A stretch of DNA of 64,000 nt from DATKEJ01 sp963768715 (GTDB lineage Bacteria; Bacteroidota; Rhodothermia; Rhodothermales; DATKEJ01), in contig CAVYJC010000007.1 of the NCBI GenBank assembly GCA_963768715.1, positions 682,001 through 746,000 on the forward strand, given 5' to 3'. A model generated the notes under the pieces. It had not been told where the DNA came from and did no database searches. It saw only the letters and a program-made list of their open reading frames with translations. The position numbers and the translations under genes are program-made. This document shows positions 1 to 9,906 of the stretch, in pieces; within the stretch, counting starts at the first letter, position 1; each line of letters starts with the position of its first letter.

Positions 1-554
1 GCGACGATGCCAAAGGCTGCGGACGTTACGGCGTCTCCAACGAAGATCCAGACGAACGAATATCCCGCGAGAAAGCCGCCGACAGCAGGACCGAAAGCCG
101 CGCCGAGGTTGATGGCGAGCCGATAGGTGGCGAAGGCCGGAACGCGCTGGCCCGAAATCGTGAGATCGGTCAGCAGCGCGGCCGAGGCCGGTCGGTAGAG
201 CTCGGACGTCAATCCTGCCAGGCCGGCCAGGCAGGCGAGGGTTACAAATCGTTCGGCAAGCGGAAAGGTCATCATGACGACAGCCGCCGAAAACATGGAC
301 AGGGCGATAGTATTGCGTCGTCCGATATGGTCGGCCAGCTGGCCGCCGATCAGCGACGCGAGCAGCGTACCCAGTCCGTACACTCCGACGGTGAGACCAG
401 CCTCCTCGGCCGAATATCCCTTGCTCGTCAGGTATAGGACGAGGAAGACGATTACGAAGCTGCCGAACCGGTTGATGAACGTCCCGGCGTAGAGGATCCA
501 GGCCTCGCGCTTGAAGGCCTTGATGGAGGAGGTTATTGAGGGGCGAGGTGGCAA
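1..554 (-). CDS. MFS transporter, N-terminal part (cut by window edge)
   Basis: Reading the minus strand gives an open frame that runs off the left edge of the window. About 185 residues are visible, with five or so hydrophobic segments. The loop after the second segment reads GGQLADHIGRR, which matches MFS motif A (G-x-L-a-D-x-x-G-R-r). No ATG exists near the N-terminus; a TTG at 554 (reading LPPRPSITSSIKAFKREAW) is the most reasonable start, so the start is uncertain. The family moves small solutes across the inner membrane by ion-coupled transport; the substrate cannot be told. It lies in the same direction as the formate-dehydrogenase-like gene but is separated from it by about 225 bases containing palindromic repeats, so co-transcription is not assured. 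Confidence 0.8.
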   Translation of the reverse strand, partial: MPPRPSITSSIKAFKREAWILYAGTFINRFGSFVIVFLVLYLTSKGYSAEEAGLTVGVYGLGTLLASLIGGQLADHIGRRNTIALSMFSAAVVMMTFPLAERFVTLACLAGLAGLTSELYRPASAALLTDLTISGQRVPAFATYRLAINLGAAFGPAVGGFLAGYSFVWIFVGDAVTSAAFGIV

Positions 555-593
555 TGAGGGATGTTGTGGAGGCGGGTAAACTATGAATCGCCC

Positions 594-651
594 GTCAATC
601 CCGCGCAGGCGGGAATCCAGATCCCGTCATTCCCGCGAAGGCGGGAATCCA
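594..651. repeat. Two REP-like palindromic repeats
   Basis: Two near-identical short palindromes lie in the gap between the MFS gene and the molybdoenzyme gene. The cores are TCCCGC-GCAG-GCGGGA at 599-614 and TCCCGC-GAAG-GCGGGA at 631-646, each followed by ATCC. This type of extragenic palindrome is common in many bacteria. The rest of the 555-780 gap shows nothing else. Confidence 0.75.
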
Positions 652-780
652 CGACCATGATGAAGGATGAATACGGAACGAGGAATCGGCCCGCGTGGCA
701 ACGGAAGGAGATGACGGGCAGGCCGGCGCTCGTCGTCACGCTCGCCGAGTTCTCGGATTGTGGCTCGCTGTGGCCTGCCC

Positions 781-3080
781 CTACGGTGTGTCGCGATGCC
801 GGACGCGTTCTAACCGCACCACCACGCTCTTACTCGCCGGCGTATTGCTCTTGGCCGCCACCTTGTCGTGGGGAACCAGCACGTTAGCCTCCGGAAAGTA
901 GGTTGCAACGCATTGGCGAGGAATAGCAAAGGGCACCACGGCGAAATTGTCGGCTCGCCTGGTCCGGCCATTGTACTCGCCGACGAGATCCACCTTGTCT
1001 CCCGCTGAAAAGCCCCGCTCTCTGGCGTCATCTTCATTGACGAAGACGACCCGCCGGCCGCCGCGGATGCCCCGATAACGATCATCCAGACCATAAATAG
1101 TCGTGTTGTACTGATCATGGCTGCGCATGGTCATCATCATGAACTCGTCGTCAGCCAGATGGTGCTCGGGAATGTCGTGGACAGTGAATCGCGCGCTACC
1201 CGACGGGGTGCCGAAGCGCCCGTCACGTGCGGCATTCGGCAAATAGAAACCATTCGGATCGCGAACACGAACGGCATAGTTATCGAAACCCGGGATTACC
1301 TGCTCGATCTCGTCACGAATGCGGTCATAGTCTTCAATAAGTTCGAGCCAGCGAACCTCGAACTCCGAACCAAGTACGGCATCCGCGATCCCCGCGACGA
1401 TGGCGGGCTCACTCATGAGACTTGCAGATGCAGGCTCCAGGTGTCCGCACGACGCATGGACGATCCCCATCGAGTTCTCGACGGTGACGAACTGCTCACC
1501 GAGGTCCTGATCGTCGCGCTCGGTTCGGCCCAGGCACGGCAGTATCAATGCGGTCCGGCCTGTCACCAACGTGGGCGCGGTTGAGCTTCGTCGACACATG
1601 AACGGTCAGATCGCAGCGCCGGAGGGCCGCCGCAGTGAAGTCCGTGTCGGGCGTGGCGGAAAGGAAGTTGCCGCCCAGCGCCATGAAGACCCGAATGCGC
1701 CCGTCATGCATCGCGCGAATGGCATCCACGGTGTCCAGGCCAGGCTGCCGGGGCGGTTCAAACCCGTATCGTTCGGCCATCGCGTCCAGGAAGCTCCCTT
1801 TCGGCCGCGGGGTTATACCGACCGTGCGATCTCCCTGCACGTTGGAGTGGCCGCGCACGGGACAAACACCGGCCCCCGGCTTCCCGATAGCGCCCTTCAT
1901 GAGCAGAAGGTTCACGATCATCTGGATGTTGGCGACTGCGTTCTCGTGCTGGGTAAGGCCCATGGCCCAGCAGAAAATGATCTTGGACGACCGAGCGAGC
2001 AGCCCGGCAACCTCGTCGATCTGTTCACGCCCGATTCCCGACTCGCGGTTAATCGTGTCCCAGTCAGCCGAGCGCATGTGGTCGGCAAACTCCTCGTAAC
2101 CTTCCGTGCGCGAGGCAATGAACGCGTGATCCAGAACGTGACCGTCGGATGTTTCGTCCAGCTCGAGTAAACGCTTGGCAATACCGGACAAGAGCGCGAC
2201 GTCCCCGTTGATGCGTACCTGCAGGAAGTGATCGGCCATCTTCGTGCCCTTCGAGAGCCATCCCTTTACTTCCTGCGGGTGCTTGAAACGCTGAAGCCCC
2301 GTCTCGGGCAATGGATTGATGTGCACGAGATGAGCACCGCGCTGCTTCGCAGCCGCAAGCGTCGACAACATCCGTGGATGATTCGTACCCGGATTCTGAC
2401 CGATTACGACAATGACTTCCGCCTCCTCGAAGTCCTGCAGGGTAACCGTACCCTTGCCAACGCCGATCACCTCCGAGAGCCCGACGCCTGACGACTCGTG
2501 GCACATATTCGAGCAGTCAGGAAGGTTGTTCGTGCCGAACATCCGAACAAACAGCTGATACAGGTAGGCGGCCTCATTCGACGTGCGTCCCGACGTGTAG
2601 AAGACGGCTTCGTCCGGTGAATCGAGGGCTGTCAGCGCCTCCGCGACGCATGCGAATGCTCCTTCCCAGGAAATGGGCTCGTAGTGCGAGGCGCCCGCCC
2701 GCAGCACCATGGGATGGGTGATCCGGCCTTGCTTGCCAAGCCAGAAATCGGATCGCCGGCCGAGTGCTTCAACCGAATGCCTCGCAAAGAATTCAGGGTC
2801 AACACGCTTCAGCGTCGCCTCTTCCGCCACGGCCTTGGCGCCGTTCTCGCAGTATTCGAACGCACTCGGACGCTCGGGATCGGGCCACGCACAACCGGGA
2901 CAGTCGAATCCATCGGTCTGATTCACGTTGGAGAGAACACGCAGCCCACGGATGAGTCCCATCTCATCCCGGGCGTGCCGCATCACCGAACGGACCGACT
3001 TCGGCCCGGCCGCCGTTTTTGACGGCTTTTCGATGCGGACATCCCGCTCTTCGTCAGGCGTTCGATGTGGTGGACGACAT
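781..3080 (-). CDS. FdhF/YdeP-type molybdopterin oxidoreductase (formate-dehydrogenase-like), two +1 frameshifts
   Basis: This is a large MGD-molybdenum oxidoreductase of the formate-dehydrogenase-like family that includes E. coli YdeP. The N-terminal hallmark DCPGCAWPDP, the block SNMCHESSGVGL (likely Mo-ligand Cys) and MGLTQHENAV are visible. The C-terminal molybdopterin-binding domain (GTPSGSARF, MRSHDQYNTTIYG) lies in another frame. The frames join at 1570, where one extra base turns RAHLVTGR into RAHVGDR. A second +1 event near 3050-3060 separates the likely ATG at 3080 (three bases after the preceding gene) from the conserved stretch IEKPSKTAAG; the GTG at 2986 would discard conserved residues. 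With both bases removed the gene is exactly 766 codons. It follows fdhD and a small partner gene, which supports a formate-dehydrogenase-like role; the true substrate is unknown. No separate electron-transfer subunit is seen. Confidence 0.85.
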
Positions 3081-3083
3081 CGT

Positions 3084-3473
3084 TCAGCAAACGTGTCCGT
3101 GAGATTCTTCCGGATGCGGATAGGCGTCCGATTCGTCTTCGCCGGGACGATCCGTCAGGCATTTAAAGTCTTTCTCGACGATCAAGGTAAGCGTCTCGCC
3201 CGTACCCAGATCAACGACCTCCGTGAAACCGACGCGGTCGGATTCGGCCCAATCGGCTACCTCCGGTGTGGGCAGATACACGACGATAGACCCGCCCTGG
3301 TAGTGGAATCCCAGGCCGTCGGCGTCATGCGTCTCCACTGCATACATGAGCTGGTTTTCAGGGTCGGGGCCGAAACTGATCATTTCCGAAACGGCGCCGG
3401 TTTCGGCGAGTGTCTCGACCTCCGGCCGAGAGAGCCGGAGCCTGACGGAGTTTGGGCGGAAGCGGAGTTTCAT
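3084..3473 (-). CDS. Small conserved protein of the formate-dehydrogenase cluster (DUF7009-like)
   Basis: A 129-residue soluble protein with no signal peptide or membrane segment, beginning MKLRFRPNSVRLRLSRPEV. The end is rich in Glu, Asp and His (PEESHGHVC). I recognise it as resembling small proteins annotated DUF7009 that sit beside FdhA-type genes in Bacteroidota; this assignment is from memory and needs a profile search. It lies between fdhD and the molybdoenzyme gene and ends three bases before the probable start of the latter, so the pair is likely translated together. A role as accessory or maturation factor for the enzyme is inferred from position only. Confidence 0.6.
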   Translation of the reverse strand: MKLRFRPNSVRLRLSRPEVETLAETGAVSEMISFGPDPENQLMYAVETHDADGLGFHYQGGSIVVYLPTPEVADWAESDRVGFTEVVDLGTGETLTLIVEKDFKCLTDRPGEDESDAYPHPEESHGHVC

Positions 3474-3641
3474 GGGCGGGATCTACGGCAAGAGCTCCAA
3501 TGACGGAGACGGACGAATGATACAACCAAAGAGGTAAAAAGGAAGACGACATCCGGACATGCCCGTCTTCGTTTCGCTCCGTTCAGCTTCGCCGCGCTAC
3601 GCCTGGCGGCATGTTCATACGGTTGGGGGTGATCAACACGC

Positions 3642-3663
3642 GGACATGCCTCGCGGCATGTCC
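3642..3663. repeat. Perfect palindrome in the fdhD-DUF7009 gap
   Basis: Nine-base arms GGACATGCC and GGCATGTCC flank the loop TCGC. Variants of the same words (CATGCC, GGCATGT, GTACATGCC) recur through 3560-3690, so the gap of about 240 bases is filled by a degenerate palindromic element rather than coding sequence. It could attenuate the operon between fdhD and the downstream genes. Confidence 0.65.
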
Positions 3664-3715
3664 CTACGCGAATCGTACATGCCTGGCGGCCGCACCGCGC
3701 ACCCCGCACCCTGAT

Positions 3716-4600
3716 TCAACACGTCCGCCCCGTCGGCGACTTGAATATCTCCGCCAGGTCGTTGACCCTTATCGGTTTGGTGTACACGTTAAACCGGTGA
3801 TCCCGGACGAAACCGATCAGCGTAATCCCGAACCGCGAAGCCAGTTCGACAGCCAGGCTCGACGGCGCCCCGACGGCCGCCATGACCGGGATGCCGGCCA
3901 TGACGGCCTTCTGAACCAATTCGAAACTGGCTCGACCGCTGACGAGCAAGATGCCCTCCGAGGCCGGAAGCAGGTTCTTCCGCAAGAGCGATCCGACGAG
4001 CTTGTCCATTGCGTTGTGGCGCCCGACATCCTCCCGGAGCTCGACGAGCTCGCCCTTCCTATCGAAGAGCGCCGCGGCGTGCAGTCCCCCCGTTCGTTCG
4101 AAAAGCTTCTGCGACGCTTCGATCCGCCCCGGCAGCGCATGAATGACCTTCGCGTCTACCCGCAGATCGCCGAGAGGAAGCTCTTCCGTTGGAAGAATCT
4201 CGATCGCCTCGATCGACGTCTTGCCGCACACCCCGCACGAGGAGGTCGTGTAGAAGTTTCTCGTCAGTTTGTCCAAGTCCGGATCGCACGACTCAGCGAG
4301 CTCGACGACCACGATGTTGTCTTTCCCGCAAGCCGCTCGGGTGCGTTTGCCCACACGCTTCACGTCTTCGGCTGAGCGGATGATGCCCTCGCCGAACAGG
4401 AAGCCGATGGCGAGCTCCGCATCGTGCCCGGGCGTTCGCATGGTTACCGAAACAGCCTTCTCTCCCAAGGAGGGATGAAGGATGCGGATCTCCAGCGGCT
4501 CCTCCACCGCCAGCACGTCGAGGCGCGTACTTCCGCCCTCTCCGTTCACGGATTTAACGGGCACCTCGACTACGCTGGACGATTGTGTCCTGGCTTCCAT
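3716..4600 (-). CDS. fdhD: FdhD sulfurtransferase for formate dehydrogenase
   Basis: A 294-residue protein of the FdhD family. These proteins pass sulfur from a cysteine desulfurase to the molybdenum cofactor, which is needed to activate formate dehydrogenases. The family signature CGVC is at residues 122-125 and the flanking stretch TTSSCGVCGKTSIEA is well conserved, as are GFLFGEGII and EDVGRHNAMDK. The gene is full length with an ATG only three bases after the stop of the bifunctional rhamnose enzyme, so it is almost certainly in the rha operon. Its natural client is the molybdoenzyme encoded two genes downstream. Confidence 0.95.
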   Translation of the reverse strand: MEARTQSSSVVEVPVKSVNGEGGSTRLDVLAVEEPLEIRILHPSLGEKAVSVTMRTPGHDAELAIGFLFGEGIIRSAEDVKRVGKRTRAACGKDNIVVVELAESCDPDLDKLTRNFYTTSSCGVCGKTSIEAIEILPTEELPLGDLRVDAKVIHALPGRIEASQKLFERTGGLHAAALFDRKGELVELREDVGRHNAMDKLVGSLLRKNLLPASEGILLVSGRASFELVQKAVMAGIPVMAAVGAPSSLAVELASRFGITLIGFVRDHRFNVYTKPIRVNDLAEIFKSPTGRTC

Positions 4601-4603
4601 TTT

Positions 4604-6788
4604 TTATCGGAGAAATGCCTCGGTCAGACCCCCGTCGACTGCGATGACCTGGCCTGTCGTTTTCCCGAGTCGGTTACTGATCAGCAGGAATATAGCCTCT
4701 GCCTGATCTTCAGGGGTAATCGGCTGCTTTGTGAGGGTGCGCTCGGCGTAGAATCCCGCCAGGCGGGCACGGAGCGCCTCCGTGTCCTCATCCTGATTGT
4801 AGTCCAGTCCGTATTTCGCGAGCGAAGCCATAACGCGATCTCTCGGGAACATGGAGCTCCCCGCGACCACGGTCGCCGGCGCAACGGCGTTGACACGAAT
4901 GTTTGGGGCGAGCTCGATGGCGAGTTCTCGTACCAGGTGATTCGTGGCCGCTTTGCTCGTGTCGTAGGCAAAACTGCCGCGTTTTGCCACCACGCCGTTG
5001 ACCGATGTCGTAATGACCATCGATCCAGCGAGATTCTGCTCCTTCCAGATTCGAGCCGCTTCGTCCGCGACGACGTAGGGACCAATGGTGTTGACAGAGA
5101 AGCTGTCTGACCATCCCTGATCAGGAATATGCCCGTTGGTATCCGGGGAGACGTAGAGTCCGGCTGTGATGACGACACTGTCGAGTCCGCCATAGGCGAG
5201 CACGATCTGGTCGAGCGCATGGTGAACGGAGGCTCGATCGGTAATATCGACGCCGACTCCGACGACGTCACCCGAGCCACTGATGCCGGACCCGGCCACG
5301 CCGATGCCCATGCCGACGCGTCCCAAGTTGTCGCGTGCGGTTTCTTCCGCCGTGTCCTGGTTGACGTCCAAGACCGCAACCGTGGCCCCCTCGTCGAGAA
5401 GACGCTCGACGACGGCCTTTCCTATCCCGCTTCCACCACCGAATACAGCAACGATCTGTCGCGAGAGTTCCTGCTCGGGCGGCATGCGCTTGAGTTTGGC
5501 CTCTTCAAGAAGCCAGTACTCGATGTCGAACGCCTCTTGACGCGGAAGTGCGCAGTAGGTGGACACAGAGTCGGAATATCTCATCACTGCAGTCGCCGCT
5601 TTGAAAAACTCGGCGGTGACGCGCGACTCACTCTTTGTCTTCCCCCAGGTAATCATACCGATGTCCAGGGATGAGAACAACCGTTGGGTTCGACTGGCTG
5701 CGGGCCGGCGAATTCTCATGCTTGCACTGCTCGTAATAGTCGGCGTAATCGGCACGGTAGCGCTCCATGCTCTCCTCGAGGAGCTCCTTGAGCGACTTGA
5801 TATCACCCGACGCAGGATTCCATTCTGCGAAGAGTGGCTTGATCTTGGTACGGAGGAAATGGTCGGGGCACGACGTCCCCAGTTCCGCCAGCCTCGGCGC
5901 ATCGGCGGAATTCACAAACTCCAGCGTGGCCTCGTCCGTCTGAATCGTGCCGATCATCTTCTGGTGCTGGCTGATCTGTCCCCTCAGCCACGGTAGAAGA
6001 TCAGAAAGCAAAGAACTTCGTTTGGCCTCGCCGAGCGGCTGATATCGCGCCCCTCCGAAGATCTTGACGCCGGACATCTTTTCCTCGAGATACCGAGCGG
6101 CCTTCTCGATGAGGTCGAGAGACAGGTAATAGCACTCCTTGTCGTCGTCTGCCCAGTTGATGAGTCCGTGAGCGCCGAGGATTACGCCTTTCGCGTTGGG
6201 GTACTTCTCACAGACCTCCTGCAGTTTGAGTCCGAGCTCGAATCCAGGACGCAGCCAATCGACCCAGACCACGTCGTCTCCGTAGATCTCGCGGGTGAAC
6301 TCGGGCCCGTCCGCTGCCGTCGCTACGGCAATGCACGACACGGGATGCGTGTGATCGACGTACTTGTAAGGCACGAAACTGTGCAGCGGCGTATCGATCG
6401 ACGGAGCGCGCGAATTCAGGTTGAAGGTGCAATGCTTATACATCGCCACCATCAGGTCCTCGGCCGGCGTCTTTGGCCCCTTATCTTCAAAGGAATCATA
6501 GACTTGCTGAAGGCTTATCAATTTATTCTGGTACAGCGATGCGAAGTTCGCGGGTTTTGCCGTGCGCAGGTCGCCGCCGGAACCCTTGACCCAAAGCACC
6601 TCGACCCTTTCGCCGGTGACGGGGTCGGTTTCGATCAGCTTGGAGGAGGTGTTGCCGCCTCCTGTATTTGTGATCCGCCAGTCGGAGCCCAGAAGATTCG
6701 ATCGATAAACGAGGCGATCGAGCGGACTCAGCTGGTCGGCAACGGCATCATTCCAACCGTCTTTAACATGCTTGTATGTCATTGTCAT
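4604..6788 (-). CDS. rhaD: Bifunctional L-rhamnulose-1-phosphate aldolase / short-chain alcohol dehydrogenase, one +1 frameshift
   Basis: This is the fused RhaD aldolase-dehydrogenase of the Rhizobium-type rhamnose pathway. The N-terminal class II aldolase half contains GGGNTSSK and the metal-binding HTHP motif. It splits L-rhamnulose 1-phosphate into DHAP and L-lactaldehyde. The C-terminal short-chain dehydrogenase half has the NAD-binding motif GGGSGIG and the catalytic YxxxK in YDTSK, and should oxidise or reduce the lactaldehyde. The halves lie in two frames; one extra base at about 5663 turns VVLIPGIGMITWG into VVLIPGHRYDY. Without it the gene is 728 codons, the expected fused length. 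The ATG at 6788 directly follows the rhaB stop (TAG then ATG), so the two are translationally coupled. Confidence 0.9.
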
Positions 6789-8219
6789 CTATTTCGGATT
6801 GTATGTTCGTAATGCAAACGACCGGCGCACAACGTCGCGAAGAGACACTCCGTCGGGGATGTCTCCCAGGGTTCGGGCCTGCACCAGGACATTTCCCAGT
6901 GCCGTCGCTTCGACGGGCCCGGCCTCGATCCGACAGCCGGTGGCATTCGCAGCCAGCCGGCAGAGCAATTCATTCTGTGATCCTCCACCTACTATGTGAA
7001 GGACTTTAACTCGGCGAGAAGAGACTTTCTCCATCAGCCTGGTAGCCCGGGCGTACGCATCGGCCAAGCTTTCAAGAATTAATCGTGCAATGCGGCCACG
7101 ATCTGACGGAAACAGCACCCCTTTTTCGGCACAATATTCCTCGAGCCGGCGCAGCATGTCACCGGGAGCCATGAAACGTGGATCGTCGATGTCGATGACG
7201 AATTCGCCCGAGGCGGCGGCCGCGGCTTCTGTCCCCAGCGCATCCCACGACAGATCAGGTTCAGCAACGCGCCATTCGCGCATGCATTCCTGAAGGATCC
7301 AGAGACCCGACAGATTCTTCAGGAAGCGGATCCGGCCGTCGAGACCTATCTCATTCGTAAATCCCGCCCTCATAGCCTCCATTGAGAGCAACGGATCGGC
7401 CAGTTCGAGTCCGATCAGCGACCACGTGCCGCTGCTTATGTATGCCCAGTCGTCGGTCTCCTCACGCGCCGGAACGGCTGCCACGGCGGCGGCGGTATCG
7501 TGCGAGCACGTGGCAATTACTTTCAGCCCGGGACGCCCGGCCGCCTCGCCGATGATCGTGCCCGACGGCACAATCTGGGGAAGCGTTCCGCGCTCGATTC
7601 CAAATGCTTCGAGAACATCCGGGGACCAATCCTGGGTGCGTGCGTCCACCATGTGGGTCGAGCTGGCCATCGACAGATCGATAACGGCACTTCCGCCCAG
7701 GACATAGTTGAAATAGTCGGCTATCAAGAGGCGGTTCCGCACCTCCCCTATCCGATCCGATTCGAATTTCTTGTCGGCAAGAATCTGGAAAAGCGTATTG
7801 AACGGGAGGTACTGGATCCCGGTGATTTCGTAGAGACGTTCCTTTGAGACGGTTCGGAACGCGAGGTCCATCATGCCCTGGTTTCGGGCATCGCGGTAGC
7901 AGTAGGGGCGGCGCGTCGGACGTCCGGCAGCGTCCAGGGCCACGAAATCGACCGACCAAGAATCAACGGACACGCTCTTCGCATCGGGTGCAAGCTGCAA
8001 TCCGAGCTCAACGCCCTCTCGAATGTATCCTTCGAGTCTCTCGAGATCCCAGCGATAGTGGCCCAACTCTTCTACAAACGGGGTCGGAAAACGATACGCC
8101 TCTTCCAGTTCGATTTGCGCGCCATTCAGGCGTCCTACCATGACCCGGCCGCTCGATGCTCCGAGATCGACCGCGAGGTATGATTTTGTGTTTGAATCCA
8201 AGGTCTTATCGAAATACAC
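6789..8219 (-). CDS. rhaB: Rhamnulokinase, FGGY family
   Basis: An FGGY sugar kinase of roughly 477 residues. The N-terminal phosphate-binding segment reads LAVDLGASSGRV, and the C-terminal FGGY domain contains ISSGTWSLIG and HIVGGGSQNELLCR. These match rhamnulokinases, which phosphorylate L-rhamnulose at C1 using ATP. Its position between rhaI and rhaD fixes the assignment. No ATG lies near the N-terminus; a GTG at 8219 or a TTG at 8201 could serve, and the frame stays open further upstream without conserved residues. It heads the minus-strand operon and is intact, unlike its neighbour rhaD. Confidence 0.9.
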   Translation of the reverse strand: MYFDKTLDSNTKSYLAVDLGASSGRVMVGRLNGAQIELEEAYRFPTPFVEELGHYRWDLERLEGYIREGVELGLQLAPDAKSVSVDSWSVDFVALDAAGRPTRRPYCYRDARNQGMMDLAFRTVSKERLYEITGIQYLPFNTLFQILADKKFESDRIGEVRNRLLIADYFNYVLGGSAVIDLSMASSTHMVDARTQDWSPDVLEAFGIERGTLPQIVPSGTIIGEAAGRPGLKVIATCSHDTAAAVAAVPAREETDDWAYISSGTWSLIGLELADPLLSMEAMRAGFTNEIGLDGRIRFLKNLSGLWILQECMREWRVAEPDLSWDALGTEAAAAASGEFVIDIDDPRFMAPGDMLRRLEEYCAEKGVLFPSDRGRIARLILESLADAYARATRLMEKVSSRRVKVLHIVGGGSQNELLCRLAANATGCRIEAGPVEATALGNVLVQARTLGDIPDGVSLRDVVRRSFALRTYNPK

Positions 8220-8340
8220 TACATCTATGGAACGCAACTTAATCACTGCTGTTGAGGCAGTTCGTTGCCATTGACCCGGCAAACCATAAATTCTGTGTTT
8301 CTTTGCGGTCGAAAAAGTCGAGGAACCAAACCTTCACTCT
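8220..8340. promoter_or_regulatory. Divergent rhaB / rhaI promoter region
   Basis: About 120 bases separate the outward-facing rhaB and rhaI genes, so promoters for both transcripts should lie here. The stretch is AT-richer toward the rhaI side. I see no convincing operator palindrome or dedicated rha regulator gene in the window, so the control protein is unknown. Confidence 0.5.
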
Positions 8341-9625
8341 ATGCTGAACACCGAACTCCTGCACGAGCAAAATAACGAAGGCCCAGAGGTCCACGAGACC
8401 GCGTTTTCCCAACTCAGCGAACAGCTTTCGCGACGTGGGATAGACGTGGATCGCATCGTGGAGGCGGTGCGCAGCTTCGCATGCGCCATTCCTTCGTGGG
8501 CGCTCGGTACGGGAGGAACACGATTCGGTCGATTTCCCGGTCTTGGAGAACCTTCCAATGTGTTCGAGAAGATGGAAGACATCGCCGTCATCCAGCAGCT
8601 GACCCGTTCGGCGCCGACGGTGTCGCTGCACATTCCGTGGGACGAACCCGACGATCCATCCGAACTCCTCGCGCACGCCGCGTCGCTCGATCTGAGTTTC
8701 GATGCGGTCAACTCGAACACGTTTCAGGATCAGCCCGGTCAGCCTGTCAGCTACAAGTTCGGTTCACTTTGCCACACCGATTTCGGCGTGCGGCGGCATG
8801 CGATAGAGCACAATTTGCACGTTCTGGAAGTCGGAAAGACCCTGGGTTCGAAAGCGATATCGATATGGCTTGCCGACGGAAGCAACTTTCCCCGGTCAGA
8901 TGCATCTCCGGAAAAGCTTCGACCGGACGCTCGCCAGCCTCCAGGAGATCTACGTCGCGCTTCCGGCGGACTGGACGCTGTTCACCGAGCACAAGCCGTA
9001 CGAACCCGCTTTCTATGCGACCGTGGTTCAGGACTGGGGATCCTCGTTTCTCCTGGCGACGATGCTCGGCGAGAGGGTGAAATGCCTCGTGGACCTCGGC
9101 CATCATCTGCCGAATACCAACATCGAGCTCGTCGTTGCGCGTCTCGTGACCGCCGGACGGCTCGGCGGCTTCCACTTCAACGACAGCAAGTATGGAGACG
9201 ACGACCTGACTACCGGCTCGATTCACCCCTTCCAGCTGTTCCTCGTCTTCAACGAGCTGGTCGATGCGGCCTATCATGAGATGGCCGGCTTCAAGCCGTC
9301 GTACATGTTGGATCAGAGTCACAACCTGAAAGACCCGATCGAAGCGCTGCTTCAGAGCGTCATGGCATTGCAGCGTGCGTATGCCAAAGCGCTGCTCGTC
9401 GACCGCGTCATGCTCGAGAATTATCAGGATGAGAACGATGTTCTGATGGCGGAAGAGGCGCTTCGGACAGCTTATGAAACCGATGTGACTGCGCTCACCG
9501 CCGAGGCAAGACGGAGGTCCGGCGGTGCTCTCGACCCGATCGGCAGTTTCCGGTCGGCAGGCTATCGCGCCAAACTCGCTGCGGAGCGAAAATCGGGAGC
9601 ATATGTACCGCCGAAGAGTCTGTAG
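8341..9625 (+). CDS. rhaI: L-rhamnose isomerase (RhaI type), one +1 frameshift
   Basis: A TIM-barrel sugar isomerase of the Rhizobium/Pseudomonas RhaI type, converting L-rhamnose to L-rhamnulose. Visible family blocks include FEKMEDIAVIQQLT, SLHIPWDE, GSLCHTDFGVRRHAI, the metal-site region LFTEHKPYEPAFY, VDLGHHLPNTNIE and GGFHFNDSKYGDDDL, and a C-terminal YMLDQSHNLKDPIE. The first half and second half are in different frames. The break is in the run TTTCCCC at 8887-8893, where one C too many turns DGSNFPGQMHL into DGSNFPRSDA. Without it the gene has 428 codons, the normal length. It is divergent from rhaB and followed by a sodium symporter. Confidence 0.92.
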
Positions 9626-9647
9626 ATGTTCCGGGTTCCGGGTTCCG

Positions 9648-9863
9648 GCGTTCCCGCGAAGGCCAGGAATCCAAGGTACGTCGGATCCAAAGCTGCGGCG
9701 GACCCTGTCAATCGATGTCTGAGAGGACTGGAACCCTGTCTCCATACTGAGCCAAGTTCGCAGAACCTCCATCGACCTCTGGATCCCCGCCTCGCGGGGC
9801 TCGACGGGACTGATCTCCAAATTACTCAACGGGGATGACGGGACTCGATCCCGCTTCGCGGGG
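9648..9863. repeat. REP-like palindromes between rhaI and the symporter gene
   Basis: The 280-base gap holds several short GC palindromes, for example CCCCGC-CTC-GCGGGG near 9785-9799 and TCCCGC-TTC-GCGGGG near 9849-9863, plus a decayed copy of the TCCCGCGAAGGC type near 9650. No gene is visible here. The repeats could stabilise or terminate the rhaI transcript. Confidence 0.65.
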
Positions 9864-9906
9864 ATGACAGACCTGGAACTCGGATCCCGGAACCCCGAAC
9901 ATCCTC

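Noticed and set aside
561..901. Short plus-strand open frames over the repeats and the 3' end of the molybdoenzyme gene
   Set aside because: They read through REP-like repeats and antisense coding sequence and show no protein-like features.
2986..3080. GTG at 2986 as the start of the molybdoenzyme
   Set aside because: Conserved residues (KPSKTAAGPKSV) continue upstream in the same frame, and an ATG at 3080 three bases after the previous gene fits once one base is removed.
8887..8893. Programmed frameshifting at the TTTCCCC run in rhaI
   Set aside because: The other +1 sites in the region have no such motif, and rhaI homologues are encoded in one frame, so an extra base is the simpler reading.
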